Assembly (NCBI GenBank): GCA_008921705.1
Contig: VFFE01007645.1
Span: forward strand, 1,138,456-1,202,455
Source of the DNA: Burhinus oedicnemus
Lineage: Eukaryota; Chordata; Aves; Charadriiformes; Burhinidae
Direction of reading: 5' to 3'
DNA length: 64,000 bases
Shown: positions 22,518 through 33,300 of the stretch, in pieces
Position numbering within the stretch: position 1 is the first letter of the stretch
How the letters are laid out: each line of letters starts with the position of its first letter
Program-made: the position numbers and the translations under genes
The notes under the pieces: generated by a model
Seen by the model: only the letters and a program-made list of their open reading frames with translations
What the model was told of the DNA's origin: nothing
Databases searched by the model: none

Positions 22518-23723
22518 CCACACTTTCTGCAACTAGGAATCTGTTTTTTTTTTAAAACCAGGACTTAACTGCATACTTCTGTTAGCTGGGCACCATAAGC
22601 CAAAAACTGTGGTACACTTTAAACACTGACTGTGGCTGAAGGTGTCCTTCAGTTGACCCTTGGTTTTGACCTTTCTGGTGGATCCCAAAGGGCTTCTTTG
22701 ATACCTGTTGAATATACTAAATATTACTGTCAGGGAAAGTTAACACAACCAAAACTAGTTTAAACACCAGCGACTGAGAATGCTTTACTGTAACTTGTGG
22801 CCATGAATTGCTCTAGAAGTCAGGGGTAACTTTAAGTTATTTTAAGGGTTTTTACCGTAGCAACTTGTTCTTCAGTGTTAATTCCAAATCAACCTTGATG
22901 TACTGACTAACTGGATTGGAGCTGAGAAGGCTGCTAAATTGCTTAGTAACCATTGTTGTAATTGTTCGTACTAATCTTAATTTGTCAAAAGTGATCTCTT
23001 TTTGGGACAAGAATTCTTTAGGCTGGTTCATTGTTACACTCGGTAAATGCTGTGAGAATACCGCAGTCATGTTTTCCGCATACTGCAAACCTCGCTACTC
23101 CACGTCTGACTGGAGACTTGTGCTCAGCGCTGCTGCGGGGGAGTACACGGGTGTTCTCCAGATCATCCCAGAAACCTCCGTTGGTGGAAGACAACCAGAA
23201 GCAGCGCTTCCGTGTAGAGTGAGAGGAAACTGCTCACTGCCCCCCTTGGGATTGCCACTTCAAACATCCCTTTCAGAAAAGATTCCTGGAATGTACTTGT
23301 ATGCAGAATTTTTATCTTGCTGTTATGCATTTTATAGCACACGAACTATTACCACGTGGGACTGCTGACGGGTTTTCTGAATAGTTACGTATGTTGCACA
23401 ACAGTCCTCGAATGTTTAAAAAAAAAAAAGTCTCCATGTGAAGAACTTTTTTCACTTGAGCTAGAGACAGAACCTATGGCCTACGCAGAGGAGCTAGATT
23501 ACATGTGTACAGGTGTTTTCATACTATAGGTTACATATTTAAAATTAGAGTTATCCTGTATAAATTGAAATTAGGTAGCCAGGGTGGGAATATTTTGAAT
23601 AACACTAACTTATTTTTAAAAAAGCAAGATAGGACTTTGTGCAATGTATTTTTGTAAATGCTTTTCAAAATGTCTGTTATTCTTCGCTGCCTCCAAACTG
23701 ACGAGATGCTATTGAGATGTTTA

Positions 23724-23777
23724 AATAAAGAGTTTTAATTTTTGAAAGTGCATGTAATATTTGAAACAAGAAATAAA
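23724..23777 (+). terminator. Distal SUN1 polyadenylation signals
   Basis: Two AATAAA hexamers, at 23724-23729 and 23772-23777, with GT-rich sequence between and after them. They are the last good signals before the GET4 CpG island and mark the likely distal end of SUN1. Confidence 0.65.
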
Positions 23778-24153
23778 AGTTTCTTTTCTGTATTTTCGAT
23801 CACCTGCTTCAATAACAGAGGACATCAGCCTGTCACGTTCAGCTGAATGCCGTAGTGGCTTTCCCAGGGCTGGTTTCCCCATGGGACCTGAGTCCCGAAG
23901 GGCTATGGCGAGCCGTGGGCTGGTGGCCACGCTGGGCAGCGGTGTGGGTTTGCTGCGAGCCGCTGGGGGCTACCTTTGCCCTCGGCCTTTCTGTACCCCC
24001 GCGTCTTGTGCCCTTTGGCACACCGCAGCATTTTTGAAGAAAAAAAACCCAACCCAGACGTTGGTAGGTGCTTGATGCTTTTCCGCTATTTCCAACTGCA
24101 TTGCAAAGGTCCTGGTTTTGTTTGGTGGGGTTTTTTTTGTGTTGGTTTTTTTT

Positions 24154-24173
24154 NNNNNNNNNNNNNNNNNNNN
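24154..24173. other. Assembly gap (20 N)
   Basis: Exactly 20 unresolved bases between a poly-T run and a poly-C run, 18 bases before the GET4 start codon. The true length is unknown; the GET4 core promoter and most of its 5'UTR probably fall here. Confidence 0.99.
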
Positions 24174-24191
24174 CCCCCTTCCTCCGCGCTG

Positions 24192-24349
24192 ATGGCGGCG
24201 GCGATTATGGCGGCGGAGCAGGAAGCCGCGAAAGGCGGCGGCGGCAGGAACCGCGGCGGCGTGCAGCGCGTGGAGGGCAAGCTGCGCGCCAGCGTCGAGA
24301 AGGGCGACTACTACGAGGCGCACCAGATGTACCGGACGCTCTTCTTCAG
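24192..24349 (+). CDS. GET4: GET4 exon 1: start codon and N terminus
   Basis: Start [16 protein letters not shown], then [14 protein letters not shown]. The first ATG has G at +4; a second in-frame ATG lies at 24207. I chose the first because human GET4 also begins MAAAAMAEQ. Extremely GC-rich. Donor GTAGGG, phase 2 out. Confidence 0.95.
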
Positions 24350-27300
24350 GTAGGGCCCGGCCCGGCCCGCCGTCCTGCCCCTCCCCCGCCCGGCCTTCCA
24401 GAGCCTTCCCACGCACCCTACCCCGCTGCCGCCCGCCGGCGCCCACGCCCGCTCCCCATTGGCCGCCGCTTCTGCCCATCTCCGCCTCCTGCCCTCTCAT
24501 TGGGCCGCGGGGGGGCGGGGTGGGGCGGGTACGTGCCGCGGAGGGTAGGGCGAGCGGCGCCGGCCCGAGCTGGGCCCGGGCCCGGCCTGGGGGCAGCGGG
24601 CGGCCCGCGGGTCGCTTCGGCCCGGCCCGGCCCGGCGGCCTCCCCGCTCCCTGCGGCCCCGGCCGCCGCTGGAGGGGCGCGGCGGCTGTGCGAGAGGGCT
24701 TGGGGGCGGCGCGGGCAGCCCGCTGCTCGCCGGGGTTTGAGGGTGAACTCTGACCCGGCCCGGCCCGGCTGAGGGAGGGGGCCCGGCGGGGGCTCCCTGC
24801 CGCCGCCTCCCGGGAGAGCAGCGGCCCGGCCCCGTGACGTGCAGGGGACGCCTTGCGTCATACCTGAAGCCGTCACGGGCAGAGCTGAATTTCACACACG
24901 CACCCCCCCCGTCCCCAAACGTCCCGTGGCGGCCCCGGGGACCGAGTGACACCTCCACCCCCGGCAGGCGGGATGGCCTCGGTCCGCCGGCCCCGAGCAT
25001 CCCCTGGGCCTCGGGGCTGGGCCCGCCGCCTCTCCCGACTGCGGGGCCGGCCAGGGGCTCCTCGGGCCTTCTTACCAGCCTCAGCTTTGGCAGCTTGATT
25101 TGAACGTCAGCCTGGGTGGCAGGGGGGTTGTGTCAGGGTTTTAAGGTTTTGGGTTGATGCTCAGGCAGGAAGCGGGGCCGCTGTGGTGCGTGGCAGTCAC
25201 CCTCTGGTACCGCTTTGAGGAGAGGGCAGCTCTCAGAATGGCCAGAATGACCTGCCTGGAGGAATCTTGTTAGAAGAGATTCTAGCTGATGTAATATTCG
25301 TGTACGTGATAATGTCTAAGTAGAGCAGGCCTGGACATTTATTCAGAAATATTACTACTGCCTGTTATGTCATAAGAAACTTTATTGCAAAACTTTTAAA
25401 GTTTTTTTTATTTTTATTTTTCACATCCATTGCAGCTTGTGGTAGTCACCCATTCTCTTACGAAAATTTAAAATACACCGTCCCTGGAGGTATTTAAAAG
25501 CCGGGCAGACGTGGTGCTGAGGGACATGGGTTAGTGGTGGGTTTGGCAGTGTTAGGCTCATGGTTGGACTCGATGATCTTAAGGGTCCCTTCCAACCCAG
25601 GTGGCTCCATGGTTCTATGCAGACCCCAGCTCAGGGGCACAGAATAAGGTATTTCTTCCAGGGGCTTTCTCGGGTGGTCCCAGCTTTGTTTACTTGTGGT
25701 TCTGCTGGGGCAGGGCAGGTGGGAGAACTGCCTCCTGAGTCTGGGTAGCTCACTTGTGTGTCAGCTGTCCCCGGAGCTCCGCTGGGGTGGAATGGGAGCA
25801 GGCCTGTGGCTATCCACAGAAAAATAGTGGCCAGGCATGTGGGGAAGAGGGTCCTTGGTGCATAGCCCTACTTCTGCTACCAGCGGACATGAGGTAGCCT
25901 GCCCTACCCTGTGTACCAAGCACCGTTAAATTAAAGCGCTTGTGTTCTGCCGTAGCCTCCTGATGGGGTCAGCGAGGGCACCATCTAGGCCTTAAGACTT
26001 AAATTGTATTTGAGAATAAATCTATATTTAAGACAAAGCGTGGCCTATTTTATAGTAAGGATTATGTGATGTGATGGCTGCAGTGGTGGGAGATGACTTG
26101 GCTCAGCAGGTCACTTCTCATCCCGTCTTCTGAATGTATTAACTCACATACTTTGCTTAAGCCTCCCTGAATTAATTTGGAATCAAAGATCCTGCCTCTT
26201 CCATCTTAAATGCAAGAGAAAGGAGGTGCTCAATTAAATGAAAAGGTGACATTGGCATAGCTAGGAAGAGGGTTTCCTTCTAGGCAAAAAGATGTAATGA
26301 GACTGTGAGATTTGTTTGGAGAGTCACTGAGTCCCAAAAAGAGTCCCGGATAGTCTTGTCTGTCCTCTGTGAAATGTATGTTAAATGTCAGCAGTTTTCC
26401 AGAGACACGCTAACACGTAGTGAGATGATCTCAGCTGCGGAATTGTAATTGGGATAGCCAGTGCTTACTTGTTTTAAACAACAGCGGCCTGTAAAACATT
26501 AGTTGTTTCTGTCACGAGCTGCGTGTTAAACTTGAAATCCTGACTGGGAGCTTCAGAAGTCATAAACTGAGATGTGTGTGAGGGTGGAGGAGGGGAAGAA
26601 CTGGAGGAGGAAAAGATTACCATAAGCCTGCCTCCTGCAGACTTCTTATCCCTCCCTGTGATCCACAGAGCAGGTGGAAAACTGCTGTTCCTGCCTGACC
26701 CCGAGCAGGAAGTCCCGTGCTCCTGCGGACAGGAGTACCTGTGCCGGTGGTGGTACTGTGTGGGCTGGCTGGGTTGAGCTCTGCTCTGCGTATGATTCGG
26801 TGATGGAGTTAAACTTCCAAGTTTAACATCCCTGTTGTAGTTACATTGGCATCTGCTTTCCTGATGCTTGTTAGATACTTTTTCTGGTATGAATAATCTG
26901 TTGCAGGATTTCTGTCGTTCTAAATACCATTTAGAGCAATGATGTCATGCATACTTATTTAAAAAACTTTTAAAATAAAAGTTCTTTTTAAAAAAAAAAA
27001 CCAACAACAACCCAACTCTTTTAAATGTATTTTATATTGTAAAGCTGTTTTCAGCATCTTTTAGTGTCTGCTGTAATAATTCCCAGATTAGGAGGTCCCA
27101 AATAGCATTGGGAATCTACTGGAAGTAGAATTTGTGGAAGTGGATCCACACTGAAATTTGGAGTCAAATGCCTAAGTAACAAAGCTGGATGTGAGGCCAA
27201 CTATAAAAATGTTGGAGCTGCCGACCCATTTGACTAACGTGCGGAGCATTTACTATGGTGATTGCAAGTCTCAGTTGTTGAGGTTACTTATTCCAAAAAC

Positions 27301-30300
27301 CCACCCTCGTGCCCTCCGTTATTACAGTTCTGCTGACTGTTTTGGATGAAAGACCTTGGGGTTTCTGGAGGACGATGAGCAGGATGGGAGGACTGTCTCC
27401 TCCCTTGTTTGTTGTCTGATCTGATTTTACCAGTAGGACCTGTCCCTGGGACTGCCACGCGTGACAGGAGTCTCACCCGCAGCACGAGAGCTTTTGGATC
27501 CACCGTTGCTCATTTTCCCTCGGGTTAGTGTGACCCCTCCATGCCCACGCTGTCCCACCGCTTCCCTGACTGCTTCGCTTCCAGAACCACCGACCGCTCC
27601 CTGTTCTCCGCAGGGATGCTCGTGCCTGGGATCTGCTCTACGGGGGCCTTGCTGCTGCTGGAGCAGAGCGGCAGAGAGGGGGGAAATGGGCATGGCAGGA
27701 CCAGGTGTCGTGGAGGACAAAATGAATATTGCAGATATGAAAGCAGTGTGGGAGAACCGACATCTTTTTGATACGAGCAAATTGGCAGCTGTTGTTAACT
27801 ACTCAGAAAAAAAGACTTTTTTGAGAAGCAGTTAAGAGAAATGGAAATTGGAAAGTCTATCTGCTGCCATACCTTAACTGCTTTTGTAGGAGATGCTGCG
27901 TTTATAATCTAGAGACGTGACTTTCTGAGACCTTTAGTTACCGATAGTGACAATGTGCAGGAGGCTGCAGTCACAGCACCATGGTAAGAGGCTCCTGCTC
28001 GTGAGGGAACCATTGGGAACAAATTCTTTTACTCTTCATTTCTTGGTTAACTCTTAAGTGGGGAAGGTGGAAGCTGCAGCAGGCGTGTTTTGAAGCATTG
28101 TATTTGAGAGACCAGACTTGTTTCTTTTCCGAATTGGTGACTCTGTGAAGTGTTGCATGGTGGATCTTGCTGGCTGTTCTTGTCTTACCCATCAATGACA
28201 AGCTGCTCTGGCTCAGCAGAGGACTGGTATGTGGCTGACGTCCCCTGGCAGAGCGTAGCAGTGGTCAGAGAGACTTAAACCAGTGGAGAGGAGCCATCGG
28301 TGAGGAGAGGGCTGGAGTCCCCTGGGCAGCGCCGGGTGTGCGAGCTGTCCAGGCTGCATTCCAAAACCTGTTTCACTGTGATGGCTTTGGTTTTGCTGAA
28401 GGCTCTGATGTGACGTTCTGAGCAGTGTAGTTCCGTGTGTCGGCATCTTTTGCTGAGGTGAACTCCTGGGGTCATTTACTTTTCTTTGTTTCAGCCCAAA
28501 TCAGGTTTGAAGCCCTCGGTTTTCATTCTTACACATGTATATGCTTGTATTCCATCAAGTCTGGAGCAGAAAACAAATCGTAGCTTGCACATAAAGTTAC
28601 ATCGATATTGAAACTAACCCGATTTAAAAATAAATCCCTTACTGTCTTTATTTTAAATTTTAATGATCTTTAATCCTTTAAATGTAAGTAACTTTAAGCG
28701 TACACAACTTATTTAGCGGTAATTTTTATCAAGGCTTTGGTGTTGTTTTCAGGTATATGTCACAAGGAAAACACGCAGAAGCAAGAGAACTAATGTATTC
28801 AGGGGCTTTGCTGTTCTTCAGTCATAACCAGGTAAGTCACTCATTTTATGTGTGTGGTTTTGGGGGGGATGTGTGGTGTTATTTTAAGATTTTGAGGGGT
28901 GAGTGGTGAACTCTCAATGGTAAATGTTTGGGGTAGTTGCTTTGTAATCTTCTGTTTTATCTCTTTGTTGAGCCTGTCTCCACAAAGAAGGATTATGCCA
29001 AGCTGGAACATAAAGCAGAAGTATTTGTGAGCGTCCAAACAATAATCGTAACCACATTTCTTTTGCTTTCCTGGAGGCTTCTCTTTTGATGCCATCAAAT
29101 TACTGTAATTTTTTTATAAGGGAAAGTTGAGACTTGATACTGTGCTGTAGATGTTGATAAAAGTATTAAATCTGCCTCTGACAAACTTCTGGTTGATGTT
29201 TTCTTTTATGTACGGATATGTACATCACTGCCAGTATGTGTCTGTTTTGTAGCAAAACAGTGCTGCTGATCTGTCCATGCTGGTTTTGGAGTCTTTGGAG
29301 AAATCGGATGCAAAAGTAGCAGATGACCTTTTAGGTGAGGTGACCTTTGCGCTCGGTTTGATGCTGTTCAGATGTGCTTTCAGTTCACAGTGAGTGGCGT
29401 TAACAGTCTTGAAACCTGAAATCCTTTCGGTATGCCCTCCCACATGGCTAAGTGTTACCTTCATCGTGGAAATGGACTGCGGGAAAACTTAATAATGGGT
29501 TCCCAAGAACTTTCTTGGCATGCTTAGGACAAACATTGCTGTCTTGTGGCGTTGTCCTTTCCTGGATGCAGCAGTAGTGCGCTGCCTGCACAGTCCTTGA
29601 TGTCCCCAGGGCTTTGGTGGAGGGTGGTTTCCCACCCGAGCAGTGTGGTAGTGTGCACATGGTTTGTGATTCAGTTGTTCGCAAGGAAATTTTTCTGGTT
29701 TGACTGTGAGATTCGGTAAGCAGGCAATTCAGGGAAACCTTCTTCGGAGCTGCCTGGCCAGACTACTGCTGCGGCATGGCCAAACCGCTCCTGTTAACAA
29801 CCTATGGATGGAGACAGACAGACAGACAGAGGCCGTCCTTTGTTTACTTAGATGAGCTCTGACATTTTGTGTCCCATCTATGACTTCTGGTGGTGTTTTT
29901 CCAAACTACGGCCCTCTGTCCCTCACAGCTGCCCTGTGAATGGCAAGCAGTCCCATAACCTGCAGTCTTTTCCTCCTCCTTGGAACTGCACGGTCCTCTG
30001 GGATGTCCTGTCCCAAACGATGAGGCAGGGAAGCTGTCACCAGCTGACTGCAAGGCACAGCTTTTGGCTGCAGAGGAGTCATATGAATATTGCTGGCTGA
30101 CAGATGCAAGATTGGCTTGATGTATGACAAGTGGCTCAAGTTCAAAGTCACTCTTTTTTAAGGTGGCTTATGGAGGCCGTTAAGGGAGCTTAAAGACACA
30201 ATAAATAGCACTGTAACTTAAATGTTGTAGCTTAAAGGTGCACTAGAAGCAGCAGTTCATCCTATCGCTATTAATGCTAAATATTTGTGAATCTTATTGC

Positions 30301-33300
30301 TTCTAGAAAACTTGGCTAAATTGTTTAGTTTAATGGATCCAAATTCTCCCGAAAGAGTGGCTTTCGTATCCAGAGCACTAAAATGGTCTAGTGGGGGATC
30401 AGGAAAACTCGGACATCCAAAACTACACCAATTACTAGCAATTACCCTGTGGAAAGGTAAGAAAAATCAACTGGCTTTTCTGTATTTTGTTTTGAAAATG
30501 CTGAAAGTATGATATTGTAAGAGATCTGCTTTGGAAATAATCTAAGGAAGCTGAGATGGAAATGGTTGATTGAGTTCTGCTATTACCTGATTTTTGCAGT
30601 AACTTCAGCTTAATGTTACTGACAAAAAAAACCTGGGGCTGTAACTCTGTATTCGTGCAAAACCCAAACCACAACTGCTGTAAAGCTCTCTGTAAAAGGA
30701 AGGTTGATCCTTTAGACACTGAGGTAGTTTGAGTCATTAGGAGGAAAATTGCTGGGAAGCAAAGCTGTTCTGTTGTGTTTTTTTTGTTTTTAAATCCTGG
30801 ATAAACCTGACAAAGATTGAAATACATCACCTAGCATCCCAAACAGTCTTTGGATCTGTAATTAGGTACTTTCTGAGATGTTGACCAGCAGGCTTATTTC
30901 AGAATGAATGCCATTGCCTTTGATTTATGGGGGATTTTATCACTTGTGATGGGAGGCAAGAGAAACCAAAAATGCACTAAATTATTTTAATTGTGGATGA
31001 TAGCCAATTTTTAAAGTCTTCTGTTCAAAACGTAACAAAGGTGAGTGAGAACAGTTGAATAAATGCCATCTCTTCTGTGGTTTCCTGTGAATTAATAACT
31101 GTGAAAGATGATTGTTTGTTTTAAATTTTTCAGTAGCTGCAAAGTGATCATAGTGGTTTCATATAACACTCCTGCCCCACTGGTCAACATTCCAGCTCAT
31201 TGCCTTTCTGCATGTCATAGACAATCCCATAGCTGTTCTCGTGGGACTTATGTTAGCTCGATGGCTGCTGCCAGCCAGAAAGGGAAGATTTTCCTCAGAC
31301 CATTTAAGTTAGAAGCTGAGATATGATTAGGATAAGAAACGGTTGCATTCTGAAATTAAAAATCCCTATTTTGTAGCCCTCTGCTCACTGTTCTTTTGAA
31401 GAGCAGAATGTGTACGTTTTCTTGGTCTGTAGTTTTTGACAATTCCATCAGAAAAGGCTCAGATTTTTAAAGCGAAACTTTTAAATTCCAAAAATTAGCA
31501 GCTATCTGGTTTTGATTTGTCATTGCAGTGATTTTGCATGATGCTTTGCTTCAAGTTAAGTTCTAACAAATCATTGCCATTTCTTACACCTTTCTTTCCT
31601 GTACAATCGCTGTTCTATTCAGCATATGGAAGCAATTTTAATTTTGATAGCGAGAGTGGGCTAAGCTAAAAATAGGGAATGCCTTCTTTCTGTGCACTTA
31701 GAAAGAAGGACGCTGAAGGTGCTGTTTGACTTCTTGGTGCACGTGGTCTGATCTGGAACTTCTTGATTCTTCTCTGGAGCACTGGTGATAGCACATGAAG
31801 TGTCAACATGCGGTTAGATAAAATGATAGGACTGCAGCTCAAACTATTTGTCCCAGTGGTAGCTGCGTTTTGTGGTAGCACTAAATAAACTGTATTTAAA
31901 TCAAATGCGTTTAGGATAACCTATTTTTTATCTCCCTTAAAAATTGTCTGTAACTTATAAAGGAGAAAGCCCACTCTTTTTGCTCGTTGTCTTGTTTATA
32001 TACTATCTTTTGTAGCTCTTGTCATTTTACCAGCTGTAGTGTACAAACCTAACAAATTTGTTTTTATGTTCAGGTATGATGAACTGTTTTCTTAAAAGCC
32101 ATTTTCTTTTTCCTTTTATAGAGCAAAACTATAGTGAATCTCGGTATCACTTCTTGCACTCCACAGATGGCGAAGGATGTGCAAATATGCTAGTAGAATA
32201 CTCCTCATCCAGGGGATATCGCAGTGAGGTGGACATGTTTGTAGCACAGGCAGTACTACAGTAGGTGTTAAACTTTTTTTTTAACTACTTTGCTGAGATG
32301 ATACTGTGTTTGAGGCCAATCTAATTTAATGATGATAACTATAGGTTAACCATGCGTCCTTTTCAAAAGACACTGTGAAACTGGCCAGAGCTTCTGAAAC
32401 TCGCTTTGTGTGGTAATAACGGGAGAAAACCATCTCGAAACTGGTGTGTTGAATTGGTCAGATGGGGGAGAGGAAAAAAAACATATTAAGGTCTAAACCT
32501 GAAAGCGTGTTAATTGCCTGAAGAATTAATGTAATCTGTTTGATCCCGAAAGCACAATTCTTAGCTTTCTTAACACCACTTTATGTCTAGTTAGGGCTTA
32601 CCTTGGATGTCCTTACCAAGACTGGACCTAAGTAGGCTCTATATTTGCCTTTAGCATAGTACTTGCTCTCAGTCTTGTTGTCCTAAGAGACAATTTGTCT
32701 TGGGTCACCCTGGTCTGCGAGCAGCAGTGCGATGGCTCTTGGTTTGAGAGAGTTGCTGGTGGCTTTCATTTACTTCAGGCATTTATTTTGTAGGAGGTGG
32801 GAATGCAAGCCATGATGTGCCTTTGCAGAGCTCATGTACAATTAAGGTTGACAAAGCCAATTTTACTGTGTTTAATCAGCTGATGGCTTTCTTCAGTCAG
32901 GGAAAGCAGCTCATGGAGGAGTCTGAGGAGGAGGTGGAGACAGGACTGTGCAGCAGGGAGTCAGGGAGAGAGTAGGTGTTGGGGGAGAGGGAGGAGGTGA
33001 GAGCAAGTCTGTCTCTCTTTTGGCAGCAGCGAGCTGTCATGTCAGATTTGTCCTGCTTTCCGCAGCCGGTTGATACAGATTGCAGTGATTTCGAGAGGGA
33101 GAAAATCCTTTATGGAAATCCAGTACATGCAGGACTCTTAAACAATTTTATGGAGCTTTGTTCTGCAGGGGGGAATTTCTGGGGAGAAGTTATCAGTAAG
33201 AGATTATTTTTTCAGTATTTATACAGCACAACTGCTGCATGCTTTACTGGCCTATATCTCAAATACCGTACTAAATCCTCTTACATAGCAGTTTATACTC

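Larger units (their letters stand above)
22158..23790 (+). other. SUN1 3' untranslated region
   Basis: AT-rich sequence after the stop, with poly-T and poly-A runs and several AATAAA hexamers. The end is inferred from the last hexamers near 23.72-23.78 kb. An open frame of about 150 codons at 22916-23368 shows no recognisable protein and is treated as chance. Confidence 0.75.
24174..25090. promoter_or_regulatory. CpG island over GET4 exon 1
   Basis: Very dense CpG and GC-box-like sequence (repeated CCCGG pentamers, GGGGCGGGG) surrounds and follows the first GET4 exon, in sharp contrast to the AT-rich DNA upstream. This is typical of a housekeeping promoter. No TATA box can be judged because of the gap. 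Confidence 0.8.
24350..28752 (+). other. GET4 intron 1
   Basis: The largest GET4 intron (4.4 kb). It begins with the rest of the CpG island and a G-quadruplex-like motif, holds a short CR1 end near 25.5 kb and an A-rich run near 26.98 kb, and otherwise shows nothing recognisable. Open frames near 27.4-27.8 kb have no known match and no splice context. Confidence 0.7.

Noticed and set aside
22916..23368. 150-codon open frame in the SUN1 3'UTR
   Set aside because: No recognisable protein family and no splice or promoter context; a chance frame in a long 3'UTR.
24068..24876. Open frames of 150-235 codons around the GET4 start
   Set aside because: They are shadows of the CpG island; two cross the N gap. 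The GET4 reading frame explains the conserved protein here.
27461..27835. Open frame with a plausible-looking soluble C-terminal part in GET4 intron 1
   Set aside because: Not a known exon, no splice sites giving phase with GET4 exons 1 and 2, and GET4 is already complete without it.
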